A DNA stretch of 64,000 bases from Lactuca virosa (lineage: Eukaryota; Streptophyta; Magnoliopsida; Asterales; Asteraceae): positions 249,686,321 through 249,750,320 of the forward strand of contig CAKMRJ010005412.1 in assembly GCA_928212115.1 (NCBI GenBank). Direction: 5' to 3'. The translations under genes were made by a program, and so were the position numbers. The notes beneath the pieces were generated by a model. The model ran no database searches. It worked only from the letters and a program-made list of their open reading frames with translations, and had not been told where the DNA came from. Shown piece by piece: positions 21,876-34,000 of the stretch. The first letter of the stretch is position 1; every line of letters begins with the position of its first letter.

Positions 21876-23190
21876 CTGAAAAGAAGAGGGAATAGATTAG
21901 ATTAGATATAGAGATAGTCCTTAACAAAACACCCAAATGTAATATTAAGGCTAGGACCCAACACAATATTTTATAACTTAGAAGAGGGATGCCGTAATCT
22001 AAGCTATAAGATATTTGAAGGTAGGTGAATGACGATTCACCAATTTCCACCATGAAAAACGAAATATTTAATTAGGTTTTAATTGGTTTAGAAACTCCTA
22101 GATTCTTTGAGATTCATTGAACTTTCTTCAATGGCATGTTTCAATCTCGAGTGTGCCCTTCAAATTTTATGACTGGGATGCCGAGGATCACAAAACAAGG
22201 TGTGAAGTAACCATGCAAATTACTTGGTACCCTTAATGTATTACCCCTCAATCGATGTGCCGGTTAACCACACACGCTCCATCGATACTATGATAAACAT
22301 TAAGTCACCCTTTACCTACCTTGTTAAGTTCAAGTTAGTGTGCCGGTTAACCACACACGCTCCACTAACGACTTAAACAAAGTGTAAAGTGTAATTTCAT
22401 GGATTAGCACCTTATTCACATTTTCCTAAAATAACTAAGATTGGGAATTCAATAAAGTTTAGTTACTTTAGTATTATCATTATACTTTTAATGAGAATTT
22501 ATAAGTCCTTGTCCTACCCGTTCGGCTAACGACCCTCCACCGATCAAGGAAGCGGTGGGTGAGAGTGGACACCCATTAAGTTACCATTTTATAGGCAACA
22601 ACCTTATACCCCCTTATAGACCGGCTTCGTGAATGAGGCGTACTAGCGGTAAGACGACTTGATCTTATACATATATAATATTATTAAACTTATAATATTA
22701 TAAAGTATAAGGGTTGAATTTTAACTTTTAAAATTCTAGGGGTTGGAACTAAAGTTTTTAATATGACTTTACATGTTCCAAAACTTGAGGGCAAGTTTTG
22801 TAAACTTTCAAAACTTTTCATTTCTCATAACTTATGAGTTAATGGTTATTAAAAATGAAGACTCTTCATTTTTTGTAACCTATGTGTTCTTTTAATGGTT
22901 ATTTATAAATGTGACTTTTGGTTATCCATAACTTAAGAACTAGTTATGGACTCCATTAAAACACATAAAGATCAAGAATTAATCTAATCAATTATTAGCA
23001 CATAATTTCTATGATCTTGTAAACTCATATGTTTATGAATGTTCATATAAAAAATTTCAAGAATCGTAAGTACATATACAAAACTTGAAATTTTGATTCG
23101 AGCTTTTGAACAAAACTTCGATTTTCAAGTTTTTTTTTTTTTTTTTTTTTGCATCAAGTATCAAATAAACAAACCTGTCTCTGATACCAC
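21876..23190 (-). other. Copia-1 5' leader with primer-binding site
   Basis: 1.3 kb between the 5' LTR and gag. Next to the LTR the minus strand reads GTGGTATCAGAGACAGG, matching the 3' end of initiator tRNA-Met for priming. The leader shares long conserved blocks with copia-2 (31760-33238), including 'gtgtgccggttaaccacacacgctcca' and 'cctacccgttcggctaacgaccctccacc'. Such blocks could be packaging or translation signals. The leader ends in a poly-T/A run near 23131. Confidence 0.85.
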
Positions 23191-23955
23191 TGATGGGTTT
23201 TCAGCATTCTAACACTCCTATGGTGTACATGCAACCCTAGAAACCTTGGATCTATGTTTGACTAAGATACATGCAAATAATTATTTTTCCAAGGTTCTTA
23301 TCCTAACTAGCATGGCATGGGGTACTTGAATCAAATAAAACTAGTAGAATTACTTACCTTGTAGTAGTAGTTGATTGCTTGGAGTTTGAGAGCCTAGAAC
23401 CAATAATGTGGATGCCTCAAATGGAAGTCACAAATCACCACAAACTTGGAAACTTGAGAGAATAGTCACAAACTTCTTGAAATCGGCCCTCTTAGTTTAT
23501 ACACATCAACTAGTCCAATTTCAAGAACCAAAGCCTCCTTTATATAGTGTGGTGGATTAGGGTTACATCCATGTAAACCCTAATACCCATGTCTTTTCAT
23601 TTCCATGAGATCCATGGGTTAAAGCTCCATGGAGTATCCATGGACTTTCCATGCAAGCCTAGCCCATTCCAAATAAGCATTAGCCCACACTATATAAATA
23701 CAAGAGCCCATATTTAATTAGTCATACTTTTGATCTCTAAATTAATTCTAAATTAATTATAGATCAACACTAATTAAATAATATGACTTTATATTAATAT
23801 ATTAGGACTTATAATATATTAATAAATCATAACTTATACTATTCTCAAACGATTATCCATAAATTGTTCGGGTGAAGGGCAACCCAAATGGACCATGCCG
23901 GGTCGGGTCAAGTACATACCAAATATAGTTATGGACTTAGACACTATATCCAACA
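23191..23955 (-). repeat. Copia-1 5' LTR
   Basis: 765 bp, nine differences by eye from the 3' LTR. Followed by the AATAC TSD. Confidence 0.95.
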
Positions 23956-23975
23956 AATACATACCCGTCACCACA

Positions 23976-25178
23976 TCAGGAGTCGCTCGCGCCTCCTCTG
24001 CTGTCAGCTGAAAGGCTCAACTCTTCGCCACTGGCGCCCTCGGACCGACCCTGACGGCCGTCTGTAATCCTCAATGTAGCAAGGGCAGGTGTCGCCACCT
24101 TCCCTGCTGCTGCTAAGCTCGGAAACTGGGACCTCTTATGGCCCCTCTGATTGTACTGAAAGCAAATCAGGTCAGAAAGTGACGTGGTGGTAATGGTAGA
24201 AGTAGCAGTACAATCCCTGCTCAGATGACCTGTTCGGCCGCATTTGAAGCAGCCCGAACTCCCTGCCCTGCACGCCCCATCGTGCGTCCTACCACACTTT
24301 CCGCAGCAGCCTCGACCCTGCTGGCCCTTCCCTCGGGAATCTGTCTTGGGCCTTTTGCCCGAACCATCTGAACCAGACACTACCTCTGGTTTCCTCTTTC
24401 TCTTCATCTCAAGATCAATCTCCCTCTCACGAGCCCTTGCAATCATGTCATCCAGCATTTTACAGCTGGACCGGCTCACAAACTGTCTGATATCACTCCT
24501 CAACATCTCATGGTACCGGGCCTTCTTCATCTCCTCATCTGCCGCGTACTGAGGAACGAGAAGAGCCCTTTCCCTGAACTTGGCGGTAATCTCCGCCACT
24601 GTCTCCGTCGTCTGCTGGAGATCCTGGAACTCCCTAGCAAGCTGTTGCACCTCTATGACAGGTGTAAACTCGGCCCTGAACCGGGCCACAAAATTCGTCC
24701 AGGTCATAGCATCAAGGGTTGCATCATCCCCAATGACATGTCCGACCTCCTCCCACCAATCATGTGCCCTGCCCTTCAGAAGACGGGATGCAAGTCGGAC
24801 CTTGTCCCCCTCGGGACATCTGCTAGTGCGGAAGGCGTTGACCACATCAGCCAACCATCTGGTACTCACAATGGGGTCTCGGGCCCCCTGGAAATCTGGA
24901 GCTCCACAAGCCCGGAACTCCCTGAAGGTCAAAGTACGTGACCCCATCATAGTCACCATCTCAGCGCGGAACACACTCAACCTCTCATCCAACAACTCAA
25001 GAATACCCTCCTTGACCGATCTAAAGATCACAGGAGTTTGCTCAAGTATGCTACGCGTGACCTCTGAAGAGATGAACTCTCTGGTCTGCTCATCCAAATG
25101 CTCGGCTCCCGAGCTTGAAGCTGATCCCTCTCCGGCACCTGAACTGCCGACTGCTGGTCTAGGGCGTAAAACCACCAT
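23976..25178 (-). CDS. Gypsy-1 gag
   Basis: A long open frame. The upstream Met at 25241 gives a hydrophobic leader unlike Gag, so the start at MVVLRPRPAVGSS (about 25178) is preferred, giving about 400 residues. The retrotransposon gag domain has FREFRACGAPDFQGARDPI, then WLADVVNAFRTSRCPEGDKV, LLKGRAHDWWEEV and FRAEFTPVIEVQQLAREFQDL. A basic linker (KRKRKPEVVSGSDGSGKRPK) is followed by CGKCGRTHDGAC, a full CCHC knuckle CFKCGRTGHLSRDC, and a third knuckle that lost two cysteines (CFQYNQRGHKRSQF). The frame is intact although pol is broken. Copia-1 separates it from the protease. Gag forms particles and binds element RNA. Confidence 0.9.
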   Translation of the reverse strand: MVVLRPRPAVGSSGAGEGSASSSGAEHLDEQTREFISSEVTRSILEQTPVIFRSVKEGILELLDERLSVFRAEMVTMMGSRTLTFREFRACGAPDFQGARDPIVSTRWLADVVNAFRTSRCPEGDKVRLASRLLKGRAHDWWEEVGHVIGDDATLDAMTWTNFVARFRAEFTPVIEVQQLAREFQDLQQTTETVAEITAKFRERALLVPQYAADEEMKKARYHEMLRSDIRQFVSRSSCKMLDDMIARAREREIDLEMKRKRKPEVVSGSDGSGKRPKTDSRGKGQQGRGCCGKCGRTHDGACRAGSSGCFKCGRTGHLSRDCTATSTITTTSLSDLICFQYNQRGHKRSQFPSLAAAGKVATPALATLRITDGRQGRSEGASGEELSLSADSRGGASDS

Positions 25179-26090
25179 TCTGAAACACATAATGACAATC
25201 GTCAGAAACACTGATATAACTAGAGGGATCACATCTACCACAAGTTTCCTGGTTTTGCCTCAGCCTTCCTCGATTCGAGTATGGATCCTCTGCTTTCAGT
25301 AGTACGGGTCCATACTACCTTCCACATCTATCCGTACTTTCCTCAAGAACTGCCTTGACTCTACCAAGTCCCTTCTACTGCTACTGATCTCTGCTACGCT
25401 CTTCCTAGGCTTGCCCTAGGGAAATCTCCAACCCACTCTCCACCATCAACTGCGTAAGAAGTCCCTGCTTTCTTCCCCTAACTAGCTCGCAAATACTATT
25501 ACATATCACTCATACTAGATAATTCTTCGAATGAGAGATCCTACCCTACAACGGTTGGACTCAAACAAGAGCTGCGAAATAGGGATAGACCTAACCTTCT
25601 GGAATTATTTAGTCCTTGCAATATGTAACTTAACATATTTGTTTACTAGCTAGTGAAAGACAACTAGAACTCCTAAAGCACAAAGCAAGCAGCATTCGGA
25701 CATCGAGTGCACATAATCAAGCATATACTACTCAGGCTATCCTCCTGTCTAATCTGTACTAGCATGCAGTTCTCATAAAGCTGAAACACATATAGCAGGC
25801 ACATAAGGCATCCTCCTAGATCCTTAGCCCTAATCTAGCATGATGTTATACTAAAACTGATAATCATAACATAAACTTGTATGGGTAAATTGGGAGTACT
25901 TACTTGAGCTCGGCTGATTGCATGCACCACACCCTTTTTCTCTTTTCAAAGTTCTTTTCTTTTTAAAAATTCTTTTTGCTTTTCTAAAACTCTTTTCTTT
26001 TGAAAACTTTATACCACTTCCTTAGTTTTTGAGTTCAGACACACTCGGGAGTGCGCCCGAATCCCTCAAACCAAGGCTCTGACACCAACT
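25179..26090 (-). other. Gypsy-1 5' leader with primer-binding site
   Basis: No open frame. Next to the 5' LTR the minus strand reads TTGGTGTCAGAGCC, one base from the initiator tRNA-Met primer-binding sequence TGGTATCAGAGC. Confidence 0.8.
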
Positions 26091-26585
26091 TGAAACAACC
26101 CAAAAATACAACCCAAAAATTTCGTTTTCAAAACATTATTAAAGCCATCAACCATCCAAAATCATAAGTAAAATCATAATCATGTATCATAAACATCATA
26201 GTATCTGTCTCAAATCAAATCTCATATCCAAATATCAGAGTCTAGCTCCCAGGCTGAAGACTGTGGTGTGTGCCATGCGATCATCCCGAGCCCTTCCCAG
26301 TGCTAGTGGAAGTACCTGAAACCAAAACTGAAAACAGTAAGCACAAAGCTTAGTGAGTCTCCCCAATCTACCACATAGCATGCAACTAGGAGACACGGGC
26401 CTCGCCCACACTCCACTATCTCTGAGGTACGGGCCTTGCCCATGCTCAGCTACTTCGAGATACGGGCCTCGCCCACACTCGACTATGATGAGGTACGGGC
26501 CTCGCCCACACTCAATTACTAAGCCCAACATACAAGTATCACACAGACAACATGTAAAGCTAATCTACAGCTCATACATCATATT

Positions 26586-27340
26586 TGATGGGTTTTGAGC
26601 ATTCTAACACTCCTAAGTGTACATGCAACCCTAAATACCTTGGATCTATGTTTTCTCTAAGATACATGCAAATATGAATATCCAAGGTATTATACTAACT
26701 AGCATACCAAAACTTTGATTCATATGAAATATAACATGTTAGAATACATACCTCTTTGATGTAGAATGACTTCATGAAGCTTGAGTGCCTAGTGCCCCAT
26801 GTGTGACACCTCAAATGGTTCACACAACACCAAATGCATATGGAATGACTTGAGAGAAATGGAACACTCCTTGAAATCGTCTAGCCCTCATATTCACACA
26901 TTAGTGCACGATTTCTTGAGCCATGGGATTCTTTTATATGGTGGCTATTAGGGTTACACCATGTGACTCATAACTTTACCCATTCCTTATGCTCCATGGA
27001 TTTTAACCTCCATGGAGTATCCATGGGTCACCCCATGGACTTAGTCCAACATAAGGAATCTTGGATCACAAGCCCACATATATAAGAATGAATGATTTAC
27101 ACAATCAACCCATATATTTAATTAGTCTCCTTTTGATCACTTAATTAATTCCAAATTATTCTTGATCCAAACATTAAATAACCTTATTAATATATTAGAA
27201 CTTATAAATATTAACCAACCTTAAGTGTTATTTCTCTCATTATAGTCTATCCAAATGCATGATGCCATGCAACCCAAATGGACCATGTCGGGGGGTCAAG
27301 TCTTACCATTATAGTTATGGACTTAGACATTAATCCAACA
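26586..27340 (-). repeat. Copia-2 3' LTR
   Basis: 755 bp, very similar to 33239-34000. Most differences are a few substitutions plus short indels near the middle and end. Confidence 0.93.
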
Positions 27341-30300
27341 GTCTCCCACTTGGATAAGTCTAAAACTATTATGCGTATGACTTCAGGAACCGATCAGCAA
27401 TCGTAGCTCTCAAAAGCTTCTGTCGAACTCTAACCTTGTCGATGAACTCTGACCTTTGTCAATGACTTGTCCATTAGATAAGGGATCATATATTCCTCCA
27501 TTCTAGATATCATATGAACTGAGACATGGATTATCAATCATTCTCTCTGTCCATTTGTTATTTCCCGATTTCCGATTCATGATGACTGACTGATTGAACA
27601 AATCAAATCAGTCCTGGCTTGGCCAAGCACTCACATGTATCATCTTTAAATCATCGAGGGGCCCACAGATATCGCTTTTATCCGGAAGGTAAAAGGAATG
27701 GATAAACTTCGACTCATATGGCTTGTTCTACTACTTGTTGAATCATACACAAAGGCACGTTTTATAACATCGAGTTACCGAATGCGTTTTCGTGCAATCA
27801 ATGTACAACCAACTCATAGTAACAACTCATATCTCTAGGTTTGAAGAATATAAGATATTATCGTCTCATGATCACTCGTGATAAAATACATGAAGTGATT
27901 CAAATGAGCGCGGGTTGAATCCAATACTCAGAACTTATGAGCACTCATGAGTGTTGTAGCACCACTTTGTCCACCAACTTGGACCTCTACAAACCAACCC
28001 ATGACAGTCTTGATTCATATCTACTTCCAACATATGACCGACTGTGGATGGTTTGAATAACTTAATCATTCAGGAGAGCGACTTAGTTATTCTGGAAGTC
28101 AAAACATGCAAAGTGAAACACAAGAATAAATGAATCAAATATGGTATCAAATCCTATGAATATAAATAAACACTTTTATTTATCACCATACTGATTACTC
28201 ATTATTCATTGTTTCGGTTTTATCAACTTTATACTTGAATTAAAAACACTAGTTGTCCCATGCTCCAAGCATGTACACTACGTTTTTCTTAAACAATAGC
28301 TTTGCCATACACCAAGTATGCACTCTATGTTTGTCTATGATCCTTACTTTGTGAAATAAACCAATTGAACATAATTTCGATGATTCTAAATTTCACACTC
28401 CCAAATCTTATCGAAAAATGAGAAATTTCAAATTCCTATCATTTATCGAAATCTGTTTAGATTTTAAACTTATATGCACTGCCCTCCTGTAATGAATATG
28501 TACAAAGTCACAAAGACTTGTCAACAGTCATTATAAGGTATTCCAATGGAGATCAACTCCATGGAACTAAGTCTCATATTCAAAGTACGTTGCTTTGGAC
28601 ATGCTTCTTGCATAAGTTTTCTAATCTTACACAGATAACTTCCACCTATGGAGACAACTCCATATTCTCATTTTGACTATCACTTCTGAATAAGAGATGC
28701 CTCTTTTCAGAATATGTCAATATGGTCCTTCCAAAATTAGCATTATACTTCCAACTGTCCCTGAGCAACCAATCTTTGGTAAACCTCAGATTGTCCTCGA
28801 CAATTGCTTAATCATTTTAGTCATATCCAATTCTAGACCTTTTCCCTTCTTAATGCCTCTGGGCATTTGGAAAAATTTAGAAATGACAAATATTATAGCA
28901 CATGCAATCGATCCTGTACCCAAAGCAAATGGTACACGATTCATGATGTCTCACATAAAGACATGATTCTAGACCAGTCTTTTGCTACAATATTTTTATT
29001 TGCCATGTTTTCAAAATTGACTATGAAAGAGGGATGTCGTAATCATAATCGAATTTTGAGAACGCAATAATAGAATTTCCTTAAGTTGAACCAATCCAAC
29101 ATGAAATTCATATATATATTCTTGACTAAAGAGATTAAGGTCTCAATCTAAGCCTTAGAACTGAAATGAAGTATATCCTCTCCCTTAATTATAGCAAAAC
29201 AACTTTTTCAATCCCTGCAGCCTCACGAATTGAAACTTTTGTTTTCTATAATTAACATTGCTAACTTTCAACACTAACAATAATTATCATGCTCCCACTA
29301 ACATGATGATTATTAGCATAACACTTATGATCCCACTAGCTTTGACATGTACTCAGAAATCAGCTGGACTTCTAGAAATCAATATTTTATTGACTTCCTT
29401 ACCAAAGTTCAGATTTCTGATACGAGATGCTTTGATAAAACTTTATCAAAATCATCCACCTTTCCTTAGATAGCATGCATGTGTGTCTAAACAATTTCAG
29501 AACTATGAAAAGGGATGCCGTAATCATAGTCTCAATTGTTTAGACCTTTTGCCATCTGCTTCAAATCTACTTGGTGGAAGTGTTTCCTCACCATCATTTT
29601 CATGAATCGGAGAGAAACCTTATGACCCTTAGATTTTATGGTGTATGTGTTCTTATCCATGTGAATCGTCAAAACCATAGTCACAAGACAAGGATAATGA
29701 CAAATCCAAACTCATATGGACTGAACTTATGCAATCTTAACTTCTTGCCACCTGGCAGTACAGGGCCTGCCATTGCTTCCAAGTTGTTATGCAACCAATT
29801 GAGAACTTTCAGAACTCCTATGCAAAGCCACTTTAACTGGAATGGGCACAGAATATGTCAACACGATAGGTTATAACCTCAAGTCGTGTGCTAGTGAAGA
29901 ACCTCAGGTTTTATTCTTGATTAGTTCTTGAAATTCTTTTTAGGATCTTTAAGACTCCCACTGTCCTCTTGACATATAAGACTATCTTGCCAAATATTCA
30001 AGAGATAGTGCGGATTCTTTATCAAGACAAACACTTCACACAATTGGCCTTAGTTGGTCTTTGTTTAATCCAAAACATCACAACTTACCAACTTCAAATG
30101 TACAAGAGTAGGACACTTTTACTCTTACATTTGACAAGTGTTATAAACCTTTCTTTAAGATATGTCACTCAACTTATAGTCTTGGAGTATGACTCTAAGA
30201 CTTGTTTTGAAACGAAGTATGACTCATCTTCTTGATTTAACCATTTCAACAATTCATGACTCCTCTTCTTAGTCATAAGAATGCACTAAGATGTCCTTAG

Positions 30301-31139
30301 AAGACCAATGGTGATGTGGTTCTTTAATCATTAAGATGATCACAAAACATGATACTAAAGTACTCTCCCATCTTTTCAGATTTGAGAAACTTTTATCTGT
30401 CTGCCTAATTTGATTCTTCCCATTCGTTTCTGCCATACATTGAGACTTTTCCAATGTTTCAGAATATACTTAAACTTGTAAGTATAACCATATTTACTAA
30501 AATTTAGTAAATCATGACGAATAGTCTTAACGAGCTTTGTGGTGGACTTGACCAGTGCACAAGAATGTGTACTCGATCCCTTTAGTCCTTAACTTGACTC
30601 ACACATCCATGTGAACAAGTCTTAATTTTCCAATTCTTGAAAGTTCTCATTCATCATACTATTCAACTTGCATGATTCCAAGTTTCTATCCAACTGAAGC
30701 CTTGCGAATGAGAATCTTTCCTTATTTGGTAAATTATGACACTACCACAAACGAAAAAATCAAGTCCATTTTTTTCCAATATTGCTATCAATGGAATCAT
30801 ATAAACAACCATTTTTCACAAATGCCACTTGTAAGGATATTTAAAATAAATATAAAATTAAAAACTTTTATTTTATTTCAAAACTTTGCGGAAAAAAGTT
30901 ATCCTTATAGTGCAAATGCATACGGAAAAACTTGTTGTTATCTATTCCTAAGCAATATATCATAACTCCTAAGTAACAGCTTCAAAATTCTGATGCGATC
31001 GAAATCCACCTATGCGATCAGAATCAGCATATACTTCCTTTAAGCTTTCTCTCTATTCTTTGATTCTTAAAACATCAACATGTGACCCAGTCACATCATG
31101 TAATGAGGATCTTAGAATAGAAACTTAACAGAGTTAGAT
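27341..31139 (-). pseudogene. Copia-2 3' UTR and degenerate pol
   Basis: 27341-28150 matches the copia-1 3' untranslated region. From about 28200 to 31139 there are islands of DNA similarity to copia-1 pol. An example is 30490-30640, 'accatatttactaaaattt...' and 'acacatccatgtgaacaagtc', which parallels the copia-1 integrase region at 20230-20340. All are broken by indels, and no reading frame longer than about 100 codons survives on the coding strand. The short plus-strand frames here have no recognisable domains. Confidence 0.7.
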
Positions 31140-31759
31140 AATGGGCTCTACCTGAAGTAGAGTCAGACTTATTGACTTTAACATCCTTAGGTAAACTTGG
31201 CAGCTTTGCAATCAACGCCCCTTCCTTTGGCAAAATAAACATATGGACCCTTTGGTAATGGGACTATCTCAGACTTAGCCTTTCTCCTTACCATTTGGTC
31301 AACCGGGTTGACTATGGCCAATCCCTTTCCATTGGGAAGAGAATGCTTTTTCTGGATTTCCAGTGTCACCATTGTCACTGTCCATAAAGTTTTTGGGAAG
31401 TTGATCTTCTAATCAAATTTGCTTTACTATCGTTCCAAATCATTGCTGATTCAGCAGCACCAAGCAAATAGATATGATCATTAAGGTTCATGTCATAGTC
31501 TGTTTCATAGTAGTCCCAAAGGAACTCACTATATGACTTAGAAAGTGATTGAACATCCAACTTTCTCAAGACTTTGACACCCAACTCTCCCAACTTGGCA
31601 ATATGTGACTTCATCTCTAAGATGTGATCACACATAGACCTTGCTTGCCATTAGGGCTTGAGTGACCTTGAACTTGTGGGTTAGGGAGAATAATGGAGGA
31701 GGTGGAGGAAGTAAAGTTCCAAGAGATTTGGGAAGATCATAGATGTCTGAACTAGACAT
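31140..31759 (-). pseudogene. Copia-2 gag vestige
   Basis: An ATG at 31759 starts MSSSDIYDLPKSLGTLLPPPPP and is cut by a TGA after about 43 codons. Another frame then gives CDHILEMKSHIAKLGELGVK...SYSEFLWDYYETDYDMNLNDHIYLLGAAESAM, which fits the Gag helical region of copia elements. Next comes GKGLAIVNPVDQMVRRKAKSEIVP with a fragment YVYFAKGRG where a zinc knuckle would be expected. The frame changes at least twice. Confidence 0.75.
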
Positions 31760-33238
31760 CTTTTGGGAGATATTCAAGATAGTTGATCTAAAGTCCTTAA
31801 TATAACACCCAATATGAAATATTAAGGCTAGGATCCAACAACCTATTTATAACTGGAAGAGGGATGCTGTAATCTGAGTTATAAAATAGTTGAAGGTAGG
31901 TAAATGACGATTTACCAATTTCCACCATGAAAAACGAAATAATGTAATTAGGTTTTTAATTGGATTTGAAACTCCTAGATCTTTTGAGATTCATTGAACT
32001 TTCAATGGCATGTTTCAATCTCGAGTGTGCCCTTCAGGTTTTGTGACTGGGATGCCGAGGATCACAAAACAAGGTGTGAAGTAACCATGCAAATTACTTG
32101 GTACCCTTAATATTTACCCCTCAATCGATGTGCCGGTTAACACACGAGCTCCACCGTTACTATGATAAATATTAAGTTACCCTTTGCCTACTTGTTAAAT
32201 CCAGGTTAGTGTGCCGGTTAACCACACACGCTCCACTAACGGTTTAAACAAAGTGCAAAGTGTAATTTCATGAATTAGCACCTTATTCACATTTTCCTAA
32301 GTAACTAAGATTGGGAATTTATAAGTGTTTAGTTACTTAGTATTTATCATTAATACTTTTAATGAAGGGAGAATTATAGTCCTTGTCCTACCCGTTCGGC
32401 TAACGACCCTCCACCAGTCAAGGAAGCGGTGGGTGAGAGTGGACACCCATTAAACTGCCATTTTATAGGCAATAACCTTATACCCCCCTTATAGACCGGC
32501 TTCGTGAATGAGGCCTACTAACGGTAAGACTGACTTTCTCTTATACATATATTTATTATTAACTTATAATACTATAAAGTATAAGGGTTGAATTTTAACT
32601 TTTAAATTCTAAGGGCTAACTTGGAATTAAAGTATTCATGGGGAAAACTTTACAAATTCCAAAACTTGAGGGCAAGTTTTTGAAAATATTCAAAACTAAT
32701 TAATTCCATAACTTATGTGTTTAAAGTAGTTTTAATTAAAAAAAAACTCTTCAAGTTCCATAACTTGAGGACAAGTTATGGAAGACTTTAAACTAATAAA
32801 AGAATGTAACTTTTTTTATTTTTGTAACTTATGGAACTAATTAAGGTTACACATTTTATCATTTAATGAAGTGACTCTTGAACCTCCATAACTTGAGGAC
32901 AAGTTATGGAGTCATAAAACCATTTAATGAGGACAAGACTCTTCATTTTTGTAACCATTGCCAACTTTTTATGAGTTTTATGAAACTTAAATGTGACTTT
33001 TCATATAACTTGAGGACAAGTTACAAAAACACATTTTAGAATCAACTCTTAGATTAAAATGGATTGAAAACACATAATCAATTAACTTTTCTATTAATCT
33101 AATAAACTCATATGAACAAAGATAATTCACATCAAATTTTTTTTCAAGTAATTAGCATAACTTTTAAACTAATACAATTCGATTTTTCAGCTAATTTTGC
33201 AAGTATAACAAGAAAACAAGCCTTGGCTCTGATACCAC
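31760..33238 (-). other. Copia-2 5' leader with primer-binding site
   Basis: It shares long blocks with the copia-1 leader, including the inverted 'ccggttaac' words and the stretch 'tcctacccgttcggctaacgaccctccacc'. Next to the 5' LTR the minus strand reads GTGGTATCAGAGCCAAGG, a tRNA-Met-type primer-binding site. A set of imperfect repeats 'cataacttgaggacaagttatgga' lies at 32760-33020. Confidence 0.85.
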
Positions 33239-34000
33239 TGATGGGTTTTGAGCATTCTAACACTCCTAAGTGTACATGCAACCCTAAGTACCTTGGATCT
33301 ATGTTTTCTCTAAGATACATGCAAATATGAATATCCAAGGTATTATACTAACTAGCATACCAAAACTTTGATTCATATGAAATATAACATGTTAGAATAC
33401 ATACCTCTTTGATGTAGAATGACTTCATTAAGCTTGAGTGCCTAGTGCCCCAAGTGTGACACCTCAAATGGTTCACACAACACCAAATGCACATGGAATG
33501 ACTTGAGAGAAATGGAACACTCCTTGAAATCGTCTAGCCCTCATATTCACACATTAGTGCACGATTTCTTGAGCCATGGGATTCTTTTATATGGTGACTA
33601 TTAGGGTTACACCATGTAACTCATAACTTTACCCATTCCTTATGCTCCATGGATTTTAACCTCCATGGAGTATCCATGGGTCACCCCATGGACTTAGTCC
33701 AACATAAGGAATCTTGGATCACAAGCCCACATATATAAGAATGAATGATTTACACAATCAACCCATATATTTAATTAGTCTCCTTTTGATCACTTAATTA
33801 ATTCCAAATTAGTTCTTGATCAATACTAATTAAATAACCTTATTAATATATTAGAACTTATAATATATTAACCAACCTTAAGTGTTATTTCTCTCATTAT
33901 AGTCTATCCAAATGCATGATGCCATGCAACCCAAATGGACCATGCCGGGTCGGGTCAAGTCTTACCAATTATAGTTATGGACTTAGACGTTAATCCAACA
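33239..34000 (-). repeat. Copia-2 5' LTR
   Basis: 762 bp, TGATGGGTTTTGAGC...TTAATCCAACA, followed by the ATATT TSD and the rest of the gypsy-1 LTR. Confidence 0.93.

Larger units (their letters stand above)
16238..23955 (-). mobile_element. Copia-1: Ty1/copia LTR retrotransposon, 7.7 kb
   Basis: Flanked by the 5-bp duplication AATAC (16233-16237 and 23956-23960). Both LTRs are 765 bp, start TGATGGGTTTTCAGC and end ATATCCAACA. Minus-strand order is gag, protease motif, integrase, reverse transcriptase/RNase H, the copia order. A primer-binding site (TGGTATCAGAGAC) follows the 5' LTR, and a polypurine tract (AAGTGGGAGAC) precedes the 3' LTR. By eye the LTRs differ at nine of 765 positions, so insertion is fairly recent. 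It is inserted in gypsy-1 between gag and protease. Confidence 0.96.
26586..34000 (-). mobile_element. Copia-2: copia-like element with decayed coding region, 7.4 kb
   Basis: Flanked by ATATT (26581-26585 and 34001-34005). LTRs are 755 bp (left) and 762 bp (right), start TGATGGGTTTTGAGC and end TTAATCCAACA. It has the same polypurine tract (AAGTGGGAGAC) as copia-1 and the same leader blocks. The interior shows only scattered, indel-ridden similarity to copia-1 gag and pol with no long frame. The LTRs are still nearly identical, so the element probably moved recently using proteins made elsewhere. Confidence 0.93.

Noticed and set aside
24580..25302. 240-codon plus-strand frame opposite gypsy-1 gag
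   Set aside because: Antisense shadow of gag, whose minus-strand frame has clear Gag and zinc-knuckle motifs.
28697..30965. Series of 60-100-codon plus-strand frames in copia-2
   Set aside because: They lie antisense to a decayed pol and show no family motifs, and the frames do not link through splice sites.
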